The notes: generated by a model not told the origin, from the sequence alone. A stretch of 64,000 bases of DNA from Clostridiales bacterium (GCA_015243575.1 CP042469.1:4244929-4308928); one strand, 5' to 3'; positions 53,325-63,122 are shown, numbered from the stretch's first letter. Numbers and translations are program-made.

Positions 53325-54851
53325 TCATCGATTCTTAGACATTTTCTGAAAGACGCCTTCCAGCGCAAAATAGCATTCATCAAAAAGTTCTTTGACCGGA
53401 GCATATCTTTGAACGGATTGTTGGTCGGGTATATGTACGGAATCGATATTGATAAACCGGTCAATTGCTGTGAAATCGTTGAAGATACCGGCACCTACGC
53501 CGCCTGTTACTGCGGCACCCATGGAGCCTGCTTCTTCCAGCAGAGATGGTACGGTGATCTTTGCACCATAGATATCAGCCATAATCTGTCTCCAGACAGC
53601 ACCCTTTGCGCCTCCGCCGATGACGAGGATTTCCTCTATGTCAACCTGGGTTCTGAGAACATCCAGGCAGATGGAGAGATTCATGGTGACGCCTTCCAAT
53701 ACGCTTCTTAAGATATCGCCCCGCGTATTCTCCGGTTTTAGACCGATCCATGCCCCTTTGGCATCTGGGTTCCAGCGCGGTGCACGCTCACCCAGCAAAT
53801 AGGGCAGAAAGATGATTCCATTCGATCCGATCGGGCTTTGCTCAATCTGTTCGTTCATGAAATCGTAAGGGGAAGTACCGCTCTTTCTGGCATCATAAGA
53901 CTCCATGGTACAGATGGTATTTTTCAGCCAGTTATAAGAACCACCAGCATACTGCATGGTGCCGTTGGGTGCATAGAGACCGGGTACAATGTGAGCCCAG
54001 GTGACAATTCTCATCTGATCATCGAAGATAGGCTTTTCCGACGTTGTTGTAATCCATGCAGAGGTACCCATACAATTGTAGGTCTTTCCCGGAGCGATGG
54101 AGCCGCAGCCGATATTGGCAGCGACACCGTCTCCTCCTCCCAGGACCACTGGGGTTCCGACGGCAAGTCCTGTGGCTTTTGCAGCATCTTGTGTGACGCC
54201 GCCTGCCACATAGGTAGAAGGTTTTAATTCTGGGAGCTTATCGGGATCAATCCCTGCGTATTCTAAAATCTCTTCAGACCATTTTAGTGTATTCAGATCA
54301 AAACAGCCATTGCTATTCCCATCGGAAGGCTCGGTATAAAACTTTCCGGTGAGGCGAAATACAATAAAATCCTTGGCATTTAAAGTCTTATATGTATTTT
54401 CGTAGATTTCCGGTTCGTTGTCCTTGACCCACATTAGCTTCTGGATGCCATAGGAAGCAGTGTTTCGATGGCCGACAATATGGTAAAAATCCCATTGACT
54501 AATATGGTTTTCGATCTGCGCAGCTTGCTTTTGCGCACGCTGATCAGCCCAGATCATGGAGGGTCTGAGGGGATTCCCTTGCTTATCGACGCAGAGGCAG
54601 CCCATCATTTGTCCGCTGAAGCTGATGGCTCCAATGTCTTTTGCATTAATTCCAGTGGACTCTATCAGCTTCCTGCTGGTATGGCATACCGCAGACCACC
54701 AATCTTCTGCATTTTGTTCCACCCAGGTGTCATTGAAATAGTGCGTATCATACGAATATACTTCGCTGCCGATCAACTGTCCTTCTGAGGAAAAAAGCGT
54801 GGCTTTATTTCCAGAGGTGCCCAGATCATGAGCTAATATATAAGTCGGCAT
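53325..54851 (-). CDS. FGGY family carbohydrate kinase (xylulokinase-like)
   Basis: 508 aa. ILAHDLGTSGNKATLFS is the first phosphate loop, SFSGQMMGCLCV the sugar-site region, GGGDGVAANIGCGS and ILVIGGGAKGAVWRQIMADI the C-terminal ATP motifs. Length and pattern suit xylulokinase and related kinases of pentuloses, polyols or erythritol. Translation starts with GGAGG 8 bases upstream; the GntR-type regulator gene precedes it by 17 bp, so they form an operon. Confidence 0.9.
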   Translation of the reverse strand: MPTYILAHDLGTSGNKATLFSSEGQLIGSEVYSYDTHYFNDTWVEQNAEDWWSAVCHTSRKLIESTGINAKDIGAISFSGQMMGCLCVDKQGNPLRPSMIWADQRAQKQAAQIENHISQWDFYHIVGHRNTASYGIQKLMWVKDNEPEIYENTYKTLNAKDFIVFRLTGKFYTEPSDGNSNGCFDLNTLKWSEEILEYAGIDPDKLPELKPSTYVAGGVTQDAAKATGLAVGTPVVLGGGDGVAANIGCGSIAPGKTYNCMGTSAWITTTSEKPIFDDQMRIVTWAHIVPGLYAPNGTMQYAGGSYNWLKNTICTMESYDARKSGTSPYDFMNEQIEQSPIGSNGIIFLPYLLGERAPRWNPDAKGAWIGLKPENTRGDILRSVLEGVTMNLSICLDVLRTQVDIEEILVIGGGAKGAVWRQIMADIYGAKITVPSLLEEAGSMGAAVTGGVGAGIFNDFTAIDRFINIDSVHIPDQQSVQRYAPVKELFDECYFALEGVFQKMSKNR

Positions 54852-54868
54852 ATTTGATTCCTCCAGTA

Positions 54869-55624
54869 TTATTTATTCTCGGGGAACACTGTGATTTCGA
54901 AAGTACTTCTGTCGCCACGGTATCTGGCCAGAGAATATTCTATAGGTTTGCCGAAGGTGTTATATCCAGTCGAAGCAAAATACTGAATGGGTTTTCCCTT
55001 TTTTATCTTCAGTAATGTTGCATCTTCCGAAGTCGCTTCCACTGCCTCAACGATACGTTCCACTCGAAAAACTGTCGTAGCAGGGGACTCACTTAAGATT
55101 CCGTAGAGTCGTTCCTGTTTCAAATCGTGATCCATTACGAAGGAGCATTCGCTGTAAGGAAGATATGTTTTGATGGTTACAATAGGCTCACCATCGGCTA
55201 AGCGTTTTCTATGAAGGTAAATGACAGATTCGTTTTCCTTGACCTCCAGGTGCTTTGCAACATCGTCCGCTGCAGGAACGACTTTGAATTCCAGCACCTC
55301 GGTGCTGGGCTCCATCCCTGAGCGAAGAATCTGATCGTTGAAGCTTTCAAGCTTCTTGATAAAATCCTGATTAATTTTTGGCAGGGAAACGAAAGTGCCC
55401 TTGCTCTTTACTCGGTACAACCAACCTTCTTGTACAAGTTCAGTAACAGCCTGACGAACGGTGGTGCGACTGATTTTAAAAGCATCACTGATTTCATTCT
55501 CAGTAGGAATAATATCTCCACTCTTATAAGTCCCATTCTGAATCTCAGAAAGGATAAGCTGTTTTAGCTGAAAATATAAAGGTATGGGTACAGATTTGTC
55601 TATGGATGATAATTTTGTAAGCAT
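54869..55624 (-). CDS. GntR family regulator with UTRA domain (HutC subfamily)
   Basis: 251 aa. The winged helix (PLYFQLKQLILSEIQNGTYK, PTENEISDAFKISRTTVRQA) is followed by a UTRA ligand domain (about 85-245; VIYLHRKRLADGEPIVTIKT, FASTGYNTFGKPIEYSLARY). UTRA domains sense sugar phosphates or amino acids. GGGAGG precedes the ATG. A palindromic site overlaps its own promoter (55682-55712), so it likely represses itself and the kinase. Confidence 0.92.
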   Translation of the reverse strand: MLTKLSSIDKSVPIPLYFQLKQLILSEIQNGTYKSGDIIPTENEISDAFKISRTTVRQAVTELVQEGWLYRVKSKGTFVSLPKINQDFIKKLESFNDQILRSGMEPSTEVLEFKVVPAADDVAKHLEVKENESVIYLHRKRLADGEPIVTIKTYLPYSECSFVMDHDLKQERLYGILSESPATTVFRVERIVEAVEATSEDATLLKIKKGKPIQYFASTGYNTFGKPIEYSLARYRGDRSTFEITVFPENK

Positions 55625-55662
55625 AGAATCCTCCCAAATTCAATAATATGATGATTTACGAT

Positions 55663-55712
55663 ATTGTAACATATCAGATTTATACTTACAATAATGTATT
55701 GTTAATAAGTAT
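55663..55712 (-). promoter_or_regulatory. Promoter and operator of the GntR/kinase operon
   Basis: Minus strand: TTGTAA (55691-55686), 17 bp, TACAAT (55668-55663). An inverted repeat ACAATA-ATG-TATTGT (55688-55702) lies over the -35, with outer ATACTTA/TAAGTAT arms (55682-55688, 55706-55712). Confidence 0.65.
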
Positions 55713-55785
55713 GATTATCGTTACATACCATGATTTGATCCTTTGTCTTAAATGACTGCAGAATGTAATCGAGCCATGGTTTCTA

Positions 55786-56817
55786 TTAGAAGGTTATGAT
55801 ACCTTTTTTCAAAACTTCACGATTTAGCAGCTTTTCGTAGGCGTTGACAGATTCATCAAACTTAAAATAATCTGAGATGAAGTCCTTCACAACAAGCTTC
55901 CCTGAACGGACCCATTCGAGAACCTGATCATGGGCTGCACCTTCCTCGTCTTTTCGTGGCATCTGCTGGTAAACCACACTCCAGTTATAGGAAGCTTTGC
56001 TGAAATCGATGGTGATTTCTTCTTTTTCAGGAACGCCGTAGCAGAGCACTGTGCCTCTGTCGGCAATCAGTCCCATTGCCTGGTTTACCACAAGGGGAAG
56101 CCCCACCGCGTCCAAAACGAAGTTGACTCCGTCGGGATAAATAGAGCGAACCTCATTTTCGAAGTTTTGGGTTTTGCTGTTGATGGTTTTCGTAGCGCCG
56201 GCGTCCGCAGCCAACTTCAGCTTCTCATCAAAAATATCAATAACGATGATATCCTTTATACCGAGGAGGCTCAAGAATTTAATAAATGTAAGACCAACAG
56301 GACCTGCTCCGAAAATCACAATAGAATGCTCCGGTTTTATCCCAAAATAACGGATGTTGCTTAGTACTTCTCTGAATGTAATGAACATCACTGCATCCAC
56401 AGGGTCCAGATCATCGGAAAGAGAGGTTTGGCCGTAAGCACATAAAGGAGCTTTTCCCTCATCGTATGCAAGGGGATCGTGTACTACCGCATACTCGCTT
56501 AAAGCACCCCAGCCGGAACCCAGATCTCCATATAGCTCCTTGTCGGGATCTACGAAGGGCAATAGTACTTTGTCTCCAAGTTTTAATCCCTTCACGTCGG
56601 CACCGATTTCCACTACTTCACCGACTCCTTCGTGGCCCAGCATGATAGGGTACATCGATTCAGGAAAGCCCTTGAATGTTCTATGTATGAGCTTAACATC
56701 TGTTCCGCACATGCCGCAGGCGAGGGTTTTGACAAGCGCTTGTTTTTCATTGATCTTGGGAATGGCGATTTCTTTAATTTCCAAGGTTCCATCACGATTC
56801 ACGACTAATGATCTCAT
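55786..56817 (-). CDS. Zinc-dependent alcohol/sugar dehydrogenase (MDR family)
   Basis: 343 aa. Catalytic zinc ligands are in ACGMCGTDVKLI and LGHEGVGEVVEIG; the cofactor site is VIFGAGPVGLTFIKFLSLLG. The four-cysteine structural zinc loop is absent (the region reads PFVDPDKELYGDLGSGWGAL), as in glucose dehydrogenase-like or sorbitol/threonine-type relatives. AGGAGG stands 9 bases before ATG 56817; upstream open frame to 56967 has no site. It may oxidise a polyol or sugar for the kinase encoded downstream, but it has its own transcription unit (161-bp gap). Confidence 0.88.
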   Translation of the reverse strand: MRSLVVNRDGTLEIKEIAIPKINEKQALVKTLACGMCGTDVKLIHRTFKGFPESMYPIMLGHEGVGEVVEIGADVKGLKLGDKVLLPFVDPDKELYGDLGSGWGALSEYAVVHDPLAYDEGKAPLCAYGQTSLSDDLDPVDAVMFITFREVLSNIRYFGIKPEHSIVIFGAGPVGLTFIKFLSLLGIKDIIVIDIFDEKLKLAADAGATKTINSKTQNFENEVRSIYPDGVNFVLDAVGLPLVVNQAMGLIADRGTVLCYGVPEKEEITIDFSKASYNWSVVYQQMPRKDEEGAAHDQVLEWVRSGKLVVKDFISDYFKFDESVNAYEKLLNREVLKKGIITF

Positions 56818-57057
56818 TTTCTTATTCCTCCTAATATGATTGTGTACTGAAGAGCAAGGCTGATGTAGATATGATGCTATGTAGTGACATAACAAATTAT
56901 AACAGAGTAAAATTAAAAACACCAGCGATTTTTTTATAATTGATTTTGTTTTCCGTGCTGCCCTCAAAATGATTGGCGGGTTGAACCGATATGGGTATTG
57001 AAAAGGGGGGCGAATAAGGAATCAAAAGGAATTTGCACAAAAAATAAAAGAGGAATG

Positions 57058-57085
57058 AAAAAGGTATGCACGAGTCGTACATACC
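57058..57085 (-). terminator. Terminator of the LysM protein gene
   Basis: Minus strand: GGTATGTAC (57085-57077), GTGCATACC (57071-57063, one wobble), then five T. Confidence 0.8.
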
Positions 57086-57105
57086 TTTAGATTGGAATAG
57101 TGCAA

Positions 57106-58173
57106 TTATTTAATAATTATTTCGTGACTATTTTTGTAAGCTTCTGCTACTGCACCCAGGAAATCCCCGTGAGAATCTCTCAGTGACATGGTTGCTCCTG
57201 ATACTACATCGGCTAAGTCTGCTTTTTCAGCTGCAGTGAGTTTGTTGTATTTTGCAAGGTCATCAGCGTTGGTGGTATCTGCTTTGATTGGTCTGCCGGC
57301 AGTTGTGGTATACTTTGCAAACCATGCTTCTAATTCAGCGACGGTCTTTCCTTTGAAGAAATTCTGATAGAAGTCCATCTGCTTGTACCATTCATTGGCC
57401 GGATTCATGTGATAAGAATCGCCGCGCTGTCTTTTGGTTACCCATGCATTCACTTCAGCAGCTGCGGATTCCTTTGTATTTACAGAAACACCCGTAATCT
57501 TTCCTGTTTCATGTTCGGCAATGTTATAGCCCTCTTTGTCAGGCCAGCCAGAGAAATGAGGCATTGATGCACCATCGTAGTTCGGAGTTGCGACTTCGTA
57601 GCCATCAATAAATACATCGATGATTCTGCCCTGAGAATCGAAGGTTGCTCTTGCCATTGCGATGTTAAAGCTGTATACAGGAACTCCGCTTTCATCTGCG
57701 CCAGGGCCGTTTCTGAATGCAACTTTATAACCCATCCCTTCAGATACTTTGGCACCGCTTGTAGCTGGAGCGGTGCTGCCCGCAGCTGGAGAGGTGCTGC
57801 CTGTGGAAGTGGTAGTTCCTGCTGCCACTGCAACTTTCTGTCCCACGTAAATCAGGTTTTTGTTCTGAATCTGTGGGTTCAGAGCAAGCAGCTGATCCAG
57901 CGTAGTGTTGTGCTTGGCAGCAATCTTTGCCAGGGTGTCACCGCTTACGACTACATAAACGCCTGTTCCTGCAGGGACGCTGACTGTAGTGGTTCCTGAT
58001 TTGGCAGGAGTTGCAGGAGCTGTCGGTTTTGCCGGTGCTGGGGTTTGCGTTGGCTCTTCGGTCCATGCAGTTGCGGCAGAGACCGCATCCGTATCATCGG
58101 AGAAGGCCGGTGCAACTGCAAATGAGGTTAGAACCAGCAGCATTACCAGAAAATGTACGAGGAATTTTTTCAA
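57106..58173 (-). CDS. Secreted LysM protein with FMN-binding-like C-terminal domain
   Basis: 355 aa. A signal peptide (FLVHFLVMLLVLTSFAVAPA) is followed by a proline/threonine-rich linker, one LysM domain (about 72-117; YVVVSGDTLAKIAAKHNTTL, NPQIQNKNLIYVGQKV), a second low-complexity linker and a C-terminal domain ending with DVVSGATMSLRDSHGDF, reminiscent of the SGATxTS motif of FMN-binding domains, in tandem order. The start codon is TTG at 58173 with GGAGG 7 bases upstream. LysM would hold it to peptidoglycan. The role of the C-terminal part is uncertain. Confidence 0.85.
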   Translation of the reverse strand: MKKFLVHFLVMLLVLTSFAVAPAFSDDTDAVSAATAWTEEPTQTPAPAKPTAPATPAKSGTTTVSVPAGTGVYVVVSGDTLAKIAAKHNTTLDQLLALNPQIQNKNLIYVGQKVAVAAGTTTSTGSTSPAAGSTAPATSGAKVSEGMGYKVAFRNGPGADESGVPVYSFNIAMARATFDSQGRIIDVFIDGYEVATPNYDGASMPHFSGWPDKEGYNIAEHETGKITGVSVNTKESAAAEVNAWVTKRQRGDSYHMNPANEWYKQMDFYQNFFKGKTVAELEAWFAKYTTTAGRPIKADTTNADDLAKYNKLTAAEKADLADVVSGATMSLRDSHGDFLGAVAEAYKNSHEIIIK

Positions 58174-58351
58174 TTTGGTACCTCCTTCTTTCTATTTGGG
58201 GCGCAAAAACTCTTGTAAATACATGGAAGTCGATTGCCCCAAAACAATAGTTTACCGGAGGATTATACCAATGGGGAAGGCTGTTTAAACAGGTGTATTA
58301 AAATTTATTTTCAGCCTCTGTTTTTTATCTCTTTTTATGAGTCACAGGGAA

Positions 58352-58380
58352 TTGACAGACGATGAGGTGAATGATATAAT
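58352..58380 (+). promoter_or_regulatory. Consensus promoter of the glycerol dehydrogenase gene
   Basis: TTGACA (58352-58357), exactly 17 bp, TATAAT (58375-58380), 95 bases before the start codon. The region 58174-58351 shows only a five-codon ORF after CGGAGG, taken as chance. Confidence 0.9.
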
Positions 58381-58475
58381 GTAATGACAAAGTAATAATA
58401 CTAAGTAACAATGCAAGATATCAAGAACGATAAACGATATAAAATATCAATTGAGATTAAAGGAGGCATAGCACT

Positions 58476-59609
58476 ATGGCAAATAATCTTAAGACCACAA
58501 CAATGGCTTGGGGGTCACCGGGGCGATATATTCAGGGACCCGGCGAGCTGATGAATCTTCCCAAGTATACGTCGAAGTATGGGGAAAACGTATTCGTTAT
58601 TATTGACCAGTTCTTTTTTTATGATTTGACACTGAGATTGTCAAAGCTTTATGAAGGACGTACAGGTAAATTTGAAACTTCCATTTTTAACACCGAGGTT
58701 TCAGAAGAGCAGATTGCAGCCACATCTGCAGCCGCGGAAAAGATTTCACCAAGCGTCATTGTCGGAATTGGCGGCGGCAAGACGCTGGATACGGCTAAGG
58801 CGGTCGCGGACGATCTAAAGGTTCCGGTCATCATCATCCCAACATCGGCGTCTACGGATGCACCTACCAGTGCATTATCCGTGATTTATAAGTCTGATGG
58901 AGAGCATTCTCATGCACGCCACTATATTAAGAGCCCTGACATTGTCTTGATCGACAGCAAAATTATTGCAGAGGCTCCTGTCAGATTTCTCGTATCGGGA
59001 ATGGGGGATGCACTGGCGACAGTCTTTGAGGCTAAGGCCAACGCAGCGTCGGACAGCGCAAATTACATAGCAGGAGAGTCGGGTTCCTTTAGAAGAACTA
59101 AAACTGCAATGGTAATCGCTCAGGCTTGTTACGATTACTTGATGGCGAACGGTTTGAAAGCAAAAATTGCAGCGGAAAAGCACTGCGTTACGGAAGCGTT
59201 GGAGACAATTATTGAAGTCAATACCTTAATGAGCGGACTTGGATTTGAAAACACAGGATGTGCAGCAGCACACTCTGTTTGTGAGGGAATTACGACGGTG
59301 CCTGATGCAGGAAAAATGCTTCATGGGGAGCAGGTGGCCTTCGGAACCGTATGCCAGCTTGTTGCAGAAAATGCGCCGAAGGAATTAATTGATGAGGTGA
59401 TGGGCTTCTGTATCAGCGTTGGTCTTCCTATCACCTTGGAAGATGTAAAAGTCAATCCTACGGAAGAAAATGTAAGGATCATTGCGGAATCTTCCATTAA
59501 GAATTCCTACTGGGCAGCGCAGCCGGCACCGGTAACGGTGGAATCGGTAATGGATATTATCTTTGCCGCAGATGCACTGGGACACTATTATTACAAGCAA
59601 GCAGTATAA
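58476..59609 (+). CDS. gldA: Glycerol dehydrogenase (iron/zinc-containing)
   Basis: 377 aa. The family III dehydrogenase pattern is clear: VGIGGGKTLDTAKAVAD (NAD), IPTSASTDAPTSALSVIY, and metal ligands Asp (SGMGDALATVFEAK), His (GCAAAHSVCEGI) and His (MLHGEQVAFG). It interconverts glycerol and dihydroxyacetone with NAD. AAGGAGG lies before the ATG. A strong constitutive promoter suggests high expression. Related enzymes act on other vicinal diols, so the natural substrate may differ. Confidence 0.93.
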   Translation: MANNLKTTTMAWGSPGRYIQGPGELMNLPKYTSKYGENVFVIIDQFFFYDLTLRLSKLYEGRTGKFETSIFNTEVSEEQIAATSAAAEKISPSVIVGIGGGKTLDTAKAVADDLKVPVIIIPTSASTDAPTSALSVIYKSDGEHSHARHYIKSPDIVLIDSKIIAEAPVRFLVSGMGDALATVFEAKANAASDSANYIAGESGSFRRTKTAMVIAQACYDYLMANGLKAKIAAEKHCVTEALETIIEVNTLMSGLGFENTGCAAAHSVCEGITTVPDAGKMLHGEQVAFGTVCQLVAENAPKELIDEVMGFCISVGLPITLEDVKVNPTEENVRIIAESSIKNSYWAAQPAPVTVESVMDIIFAADALGHYYYKQAV

Positions 59610-59704
59610 AATCTTACTTTTTTCCTTCTCCTACCCATCGGTTGTCAAAGTTGTGACTCGTCTGAGGCAGCTGGCTTTGTCAGCCGAGTGGGAACATTGA
59701 TGCA

Positions 59705-59750
59705 AAAAGAACAGCCATCGTTCAAAAACTCTGAATATGGCTGTTCTTTT
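59705..59750. terminator. Bidirectional terminator after gldA
   Basis: A 14-bp stem (59705-59718 with 59737-59750; AAAAGAACAGCCAT/ATGGCTGTTCTTTT). The A- and T-rich ends serve both gldA and the convergent dehydrogenase operon. Confidence 0.85.
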
Positions 59751-59785
59751 ATATTAGATTAGCGCAAATTATGGAGGCGCGGTTA

Positions 59786-60739
59786 CTACTGATTTACAAT
59801 AAAAGGACAAGGCTTCGATTCCAGTACATCGATCAAATTTTGAACGGAGAGTACTGCCATGTTTTCCATTGCTTCTGCGGTATGTGCCCCCGTATGGGGT
59901 GTAGCAACCACTTCATATAAGGAAAAGAGCGGAGACTCTGTGGGAGGCTCAATTTCGAAGGCATCCAGTGCCAAACCCCCGAGCCTTCCTGCTTTTAATG
60001 CATCGTATGCGGCATCTTCGTCGATTAGTCCGCCCCGGGAGGTATTGACCAGGATTGCTGTGGGTCTCATCTTTGCAATGGCCGAAGCACTGATCATATG
60101 GTGGGTGGAAGCCATAAGGGGGAGATGAAGACTGATTACATCTGCCTGCATGATCACCTCATCAAAACTTGCCGAAGTGATCCCGTTCTCTTCACAGTAC
60201 GCTGCGTTGATATAGGGATCATAGGCAATGACCTCCATATCAAATCCCTTGGCACAGCGGGCAACCACTTTGCCGATGGCACCAAGCCCCATAATGCCGA
60301 TGGTTTTCCCCTTTAATTCTATTCCTGTGGAGCGGATCCAACCGCCTCCGCAGAGGTTGGTATGCAGATAGGGAATTTTTCTGGCGACGGATAGGGCCAG
60401 ACCAAAGGCAAGCTCCCCCACCGCTTCAGCGTTCACGCCGGGGGTATTGGTGACAGGAATGTTTAAGGACTTGGCGGCTGCAATGTCAACCCGGTCATAC
60501 CCCGCGCCATAGCGCGAAACAACCTTCAGGCGGGTGCAGGATTTCAGAACATTTTCTGTAACGAAGTCCAAACCTGCAATATAACCATCACAGTCTGCTA
60601 ATAGCGGAATCAACTCATCTTCACTCAGCGGCTTTCCTGTTGTGTTAAAGATCAAATCCTCGGAAAAAGCTTTCAGTGTTTCTAACGCCTTTGAGCCTTT
60701 TCCAGGCTGCAGAGAGGTGGGCGTGACTAATATCTTCAT
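59786..60739 (-). CDS. D-isomer-specific 2-hydroxyacid dehydrogenase
   Basis: 317 aa, phosphoglycerate-dehydrogenase-like. NAD motif IGIMGLGAIGKVVARCAKGF; catalytic Arg in LVNTSRGGLIDE, Glu in DAFEIEPP and His in ATPHTGAHT. No ACT domain, so it is probably catabolic rather than the serine-pathway enzyme. Last gene of the minus-strand operon starting beyond 64000; with the KDPG-type aldolase it may handle a 2-keto or 2-hydroxy acid product. AAAGGAGG precedes the ATG. Confidence 0.9.
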   Translation of the reverse strand: MKILVTPTSLQPGKGSKALETLKAFSEDLIFNTTGKPLSEDELIPLLADCDGYIAGLDFVTENVLKSCTRLKVVSRYGAGYDRVDIAAAKSLNIPVTNTPGVNAEAVGELAFGLALSVARKIPYLHTNLCGGGWIRSTGIELKGKTIGIMGLGAIGKVVARCAKGFDMEVIAYDPYINAAYCEENGITSASFDEVIMQADVISLHLPLMASTHHMISASAIAKMRPTAILVNTSRGGLIDEDAAYDALKAGRLGGLALDAFEIEPPTESPLFSLYEVVATPHTGAHTAEAMENMAVLSVQNLIDVLESKPCPFIVNQ

Positions 60740-60810
60740 GTCGATACTCCTCCTTTTGGACGGGCAGTGGGTAATACTTGTGTCAAAGCGAAGGCTTCAA
60801 CTCAAATGGC

Positions 60811-61446
60811 TTATCCTTGCACCAAAGCAACAGCTTCCGCTGTCAATCGGGTAATCTCCTGAAAATCGCCTGAGTTAATGAGGGCCTCGTTTACCATCCA
60901 GCTCCCGCCGCAGGCGATGATTTTCCTCGAGGCAAGAAAGGTCAAGATGTTATTCTGATTGATTCCGCCCGTAGGCATAAATCGAACAGAAGGGAAGGGC
61001 GCGGCCAGGGCATGAATGGTGTCAAGCCCGCCGTATTGCTTCGCCGGAAAGAACTTCATGACCGGCAGGTTATACTCAAGGGCCATCATAAGCTCAGTAG
61101 GCGTGCAGATTCCTGGAAATATTAATCGGTTCTCGCGGAGTGTATAGTCGGTGACCTTTGAGCTGAAACCAGGGGATACGATGAACCTGGCACCAGCGTC
61201 AATTGCCCTCTCGGCCTGCTCATGGTTTATTACCGTGCCTGCACCGATAAGCATATCTGGAAATTCCCTTGTGATCCTGCGGATGGATTCCTCAGCGGCA
61301 TCCGTTCGGAAGGTAATTTCCGCAACAGGAAGCCCACCAGCACAAAGCGCTTCCGCCAGCGGCAGGGCGTCGGAGGCTTTATCGAGCTTAACAACTGGAA
61401 CAATTTTCATTAATTCAACTTCTTTTAAAATGTGATCGAAATTCAT
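60811..61446 (-). CDS. eda: KDPG/KHG aldolase
   Basis: 211 aa. Glu in VAEITFRTDAA and the Schiff-base Lys in VMKFFPAKQYGG are the catalytic residues; FMPTGGINQNN is the phosphate site. It splits 2-keto-3-deoxy-6-phosphogluconate (or a related 2-keto-4-hydroxy acid) to pyruvate plus an aldehyde. AAGGAGG precedes ATG 61446. The operon context (phosphotriesterase-like lactonase, isomerase, dehydrogenases) suggests sugar-acid breakdown. Confidence 0.93.
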   Translation of the reverse strand: MNFDHILKEVELMKIVPVVKLDKASDALPLAEALCAGGLPVAEITFRTDAAEESIRRITREFPDMLIGAGTVINHEQAERAIDAGARFIVSPGFSSKVTDYTLRENRLIFPGICTPTELMMALEYNLPVMKFFPAKQYGGLDTIHALAAPFPSVRFMPTGGINQNNILTFLASRKIIACGGSWMVNEALINSGDFQEITRLTAEAVALVQG

Positions 61447-61538
61447 AAGATGCCCTCCTTGACTTGTAATCTGAAAAAAAGGGTGTGTTACTGCTGTCGG
61501 ACGTTATGTCGTCGATTCTTCCCTGGAAATTTAAATTT

Positions 61539-62489
61539 TTAGACAGCCAGAGCGCGGACACAGTTTTCATAGAAGAACTGATGGATGTGCTGTTCCTCTA
61601 TGCCGGAATTTTGCATCAGAGGAAGGAAGGTTTTCAATATGTAGTCCAAGCCTACAGCATCCGGGGTATAGGATCTAAGCCGGTCTCTGGTTGTGTCCAG
61701 GGAACAGAGCAGCTGTTCCTGATATCCTTCTGCAATGAGCGCTTTCATTAATTCGATCTCGTACTCATCGCTGTGATACTTGAAGCGCCCGATGGTGTCA
61801 AACTCTGCAAAAACACCTGCGGCTACGGTTTCTTTTATGGTATTAACCTCGCAGGTACGGTCCATGTGGCAGAAAATCAGTTTGTTTGCAGGAACCCTCC
61901 GTGCAGTAAGATACTCAAGCAGATCAAGCGGATTGCTTCCCTGCTCAATGTGAACCATGATTGGAGCCCCGGTGGAAGCGAAGGCTTCGGCGGCAGCATT
62001 AAAAAGATGCTGATACCTGCCGGTCAGTCCCTCTTTGTCAAGAGAGGTCTTAATGATTCCTGCTTTTAAGGAACAGTATTCTTTTGGATCATTTGTATCA
62101 CAGTCAGTAAACATGCCATTTTCAAGTTCGTGAATATAAAGATCTGCCAGCTTCTTTTCTGAATACCGGCATATCCAGTGATCTTCCGGGTAGAATTGGA
62201 GCTTATGGAAACCGGTGGAGCAAAGGATGTTAACGCAAGTTTCTTCTGACAAGCTTCCAAGCGCTCTCTCCATACGATTGCATCCCACAGGCTGGGCATC
62301 GACGATAGATCGGCCTCCTGCAGCCACGTAGTGAAGCAATTCCTTTCTGCTTTTTTCCGGATCATCAATGCAAAGTGCCGGGTTCACCTCAAAGGATACG
62401 CCTTTGCTGATCATCAGGTGCTCATGACATTGGCAAAAGCCCAGTTGATTTGGGGGGATTTCTCCGGTCACTGTTCTGATAATGGGCAT
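61539..62489 (-). CDS. Phosphotriesterase-family amidohydrolase
   Basis: 316 aa. The HxH metal motif is in GFCQCHEHLMIS; a bridging Lys candidate is in KAGIIKTS; further ligands in VHIEQG, FCHMDR (His) and CSLDTTRDRL (Asp). Most bacterial relatives are lactonases or sugar-phosphate hydrolases rather than pesticide-degrading enzymes; a phosphorylated sugar lactone would suit this operon. GGAGATGCT precedes the ATG. The substrate is inferred only from context. Confidence 0.87.
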   Translation of the reverse strand: MPIIRTVTGEIPPNQLGFCQCHEHLMISKGVSFEVNPALCIDDPEKSRKELLHYVAAGGRSIVDAQPVGCNRMERALGSLSEETCVNILCSTGFHKLQFYPEDHWICRYSEKKLADLYIHELENGMFTDCDTNDPKEYCSLKAGIIKTSLDKEGLTGRYQHLFNAAAEAFASTGAPIMVHIEQGSNPLDLLEYLTARRVPANKLIFCHMDRTCEVNTIKETVAAGVFAEFDTIGRFKYHSDEYEIELMKALIAEGYQEQLLCSLDTTRDRLRSYTPDAVGLDYILKTFLPLMQNSGIEEQHIHQFFYENCVRALAV

Positions 62490-62509
62490 AGCATCTCCTT
62501 CTTTCTTTT

Positions 62510-63085
62510 TTACCAGTTGGGATTATCTGTAATAATTGATTTCCCGCCTTGATCCAGGATCATCTTGTGAAAGCCTTTCTCCTCGATGGTCCCGTAATCA
62601 TGGCCCGCATCGGCAGCAAATGCAAAAAAGAGGACGAGAGGTTCCGTTCCAGTGTTTACAGTCCTGTGTGCAAATCTCCTTGGCACATACAGTGCAGCTC
62701 CTTCCGTAAGTGGCTCTTCCCGAGTTTCTCCTTCCGGGTTTTCCATCACCATGTAGCCTTGGCCGGAAAGGGTATAATATACTTCGGCCGTTTCCAAAAC
62801 TGTATGAAAATGGCCCTTTGTCATAAAGTACTCCGCTCCTACCTTGCCGGGATAAATGATTGTGGTACCGAACAGAAGGTCTCCGGCTCTTTCAGGACAC
62901 CCTAGTTCGTAAAATTCATAGATGAGAGGATCTTCAGAAGCAAGAATCCGCTCCGCGGCTTCTTGATCGGCAAACACTGTTTTCATATTTGATAAATAAC
63001 GCTTCGTAGTGGAAGCGGTTTTGGATCGACCGGTTTGCTTGTCGAAATCTACAAGAAAGCTTTGATCCCAGTCAAATTGATTCAT
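62510..63085 (-). CDS. Cupin-type phosphoglucose isomerase (archaeal-type family)
   Basis: 191 aa single-domain cupin. The motif TKGHFHTVLETAEVYYTLSG contains the metal-binding His and Glu of the archaeal-type PGI, with a second His in PRRFAHRTVN. Such enzymes interconvert glucose-6- and fructose-6-phosphate, but in sugar operons may act on other aldose phosphates. AGGAGG precedes the ATG. Gap to the next gene is 20 bp. Confidence 0.88.
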   Translation of the reverse strand: MNQFDWDQSFLVDFDKQTGRSKTASTTKRYLSNMKTVFADQEAAERILASEDPLIYEFYELGCPERAGDLLFGTTIIYPGKVGAEYFMTKGHFHTVLETAEVYYTLSGQGYMVMENPEGETREEPLTEGAALYVPRRFAHRTVNTGTEPLVLFFAFAADAGHDYGTIEEKGFHKMILDQGGKSIITDNPNW

Positions 63086-63122
63086 AATATTTCCTCCTAT
63101 TGTCGTTCGTGGTGGGATGTTT

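Noticed and set aside
58263-58288. Five-codon ORF after CGGAGG in the spacer upstream of gldA
   Set aside because: It lies upstream of the strong gldA promoter and no attenuator structure is linked to it.
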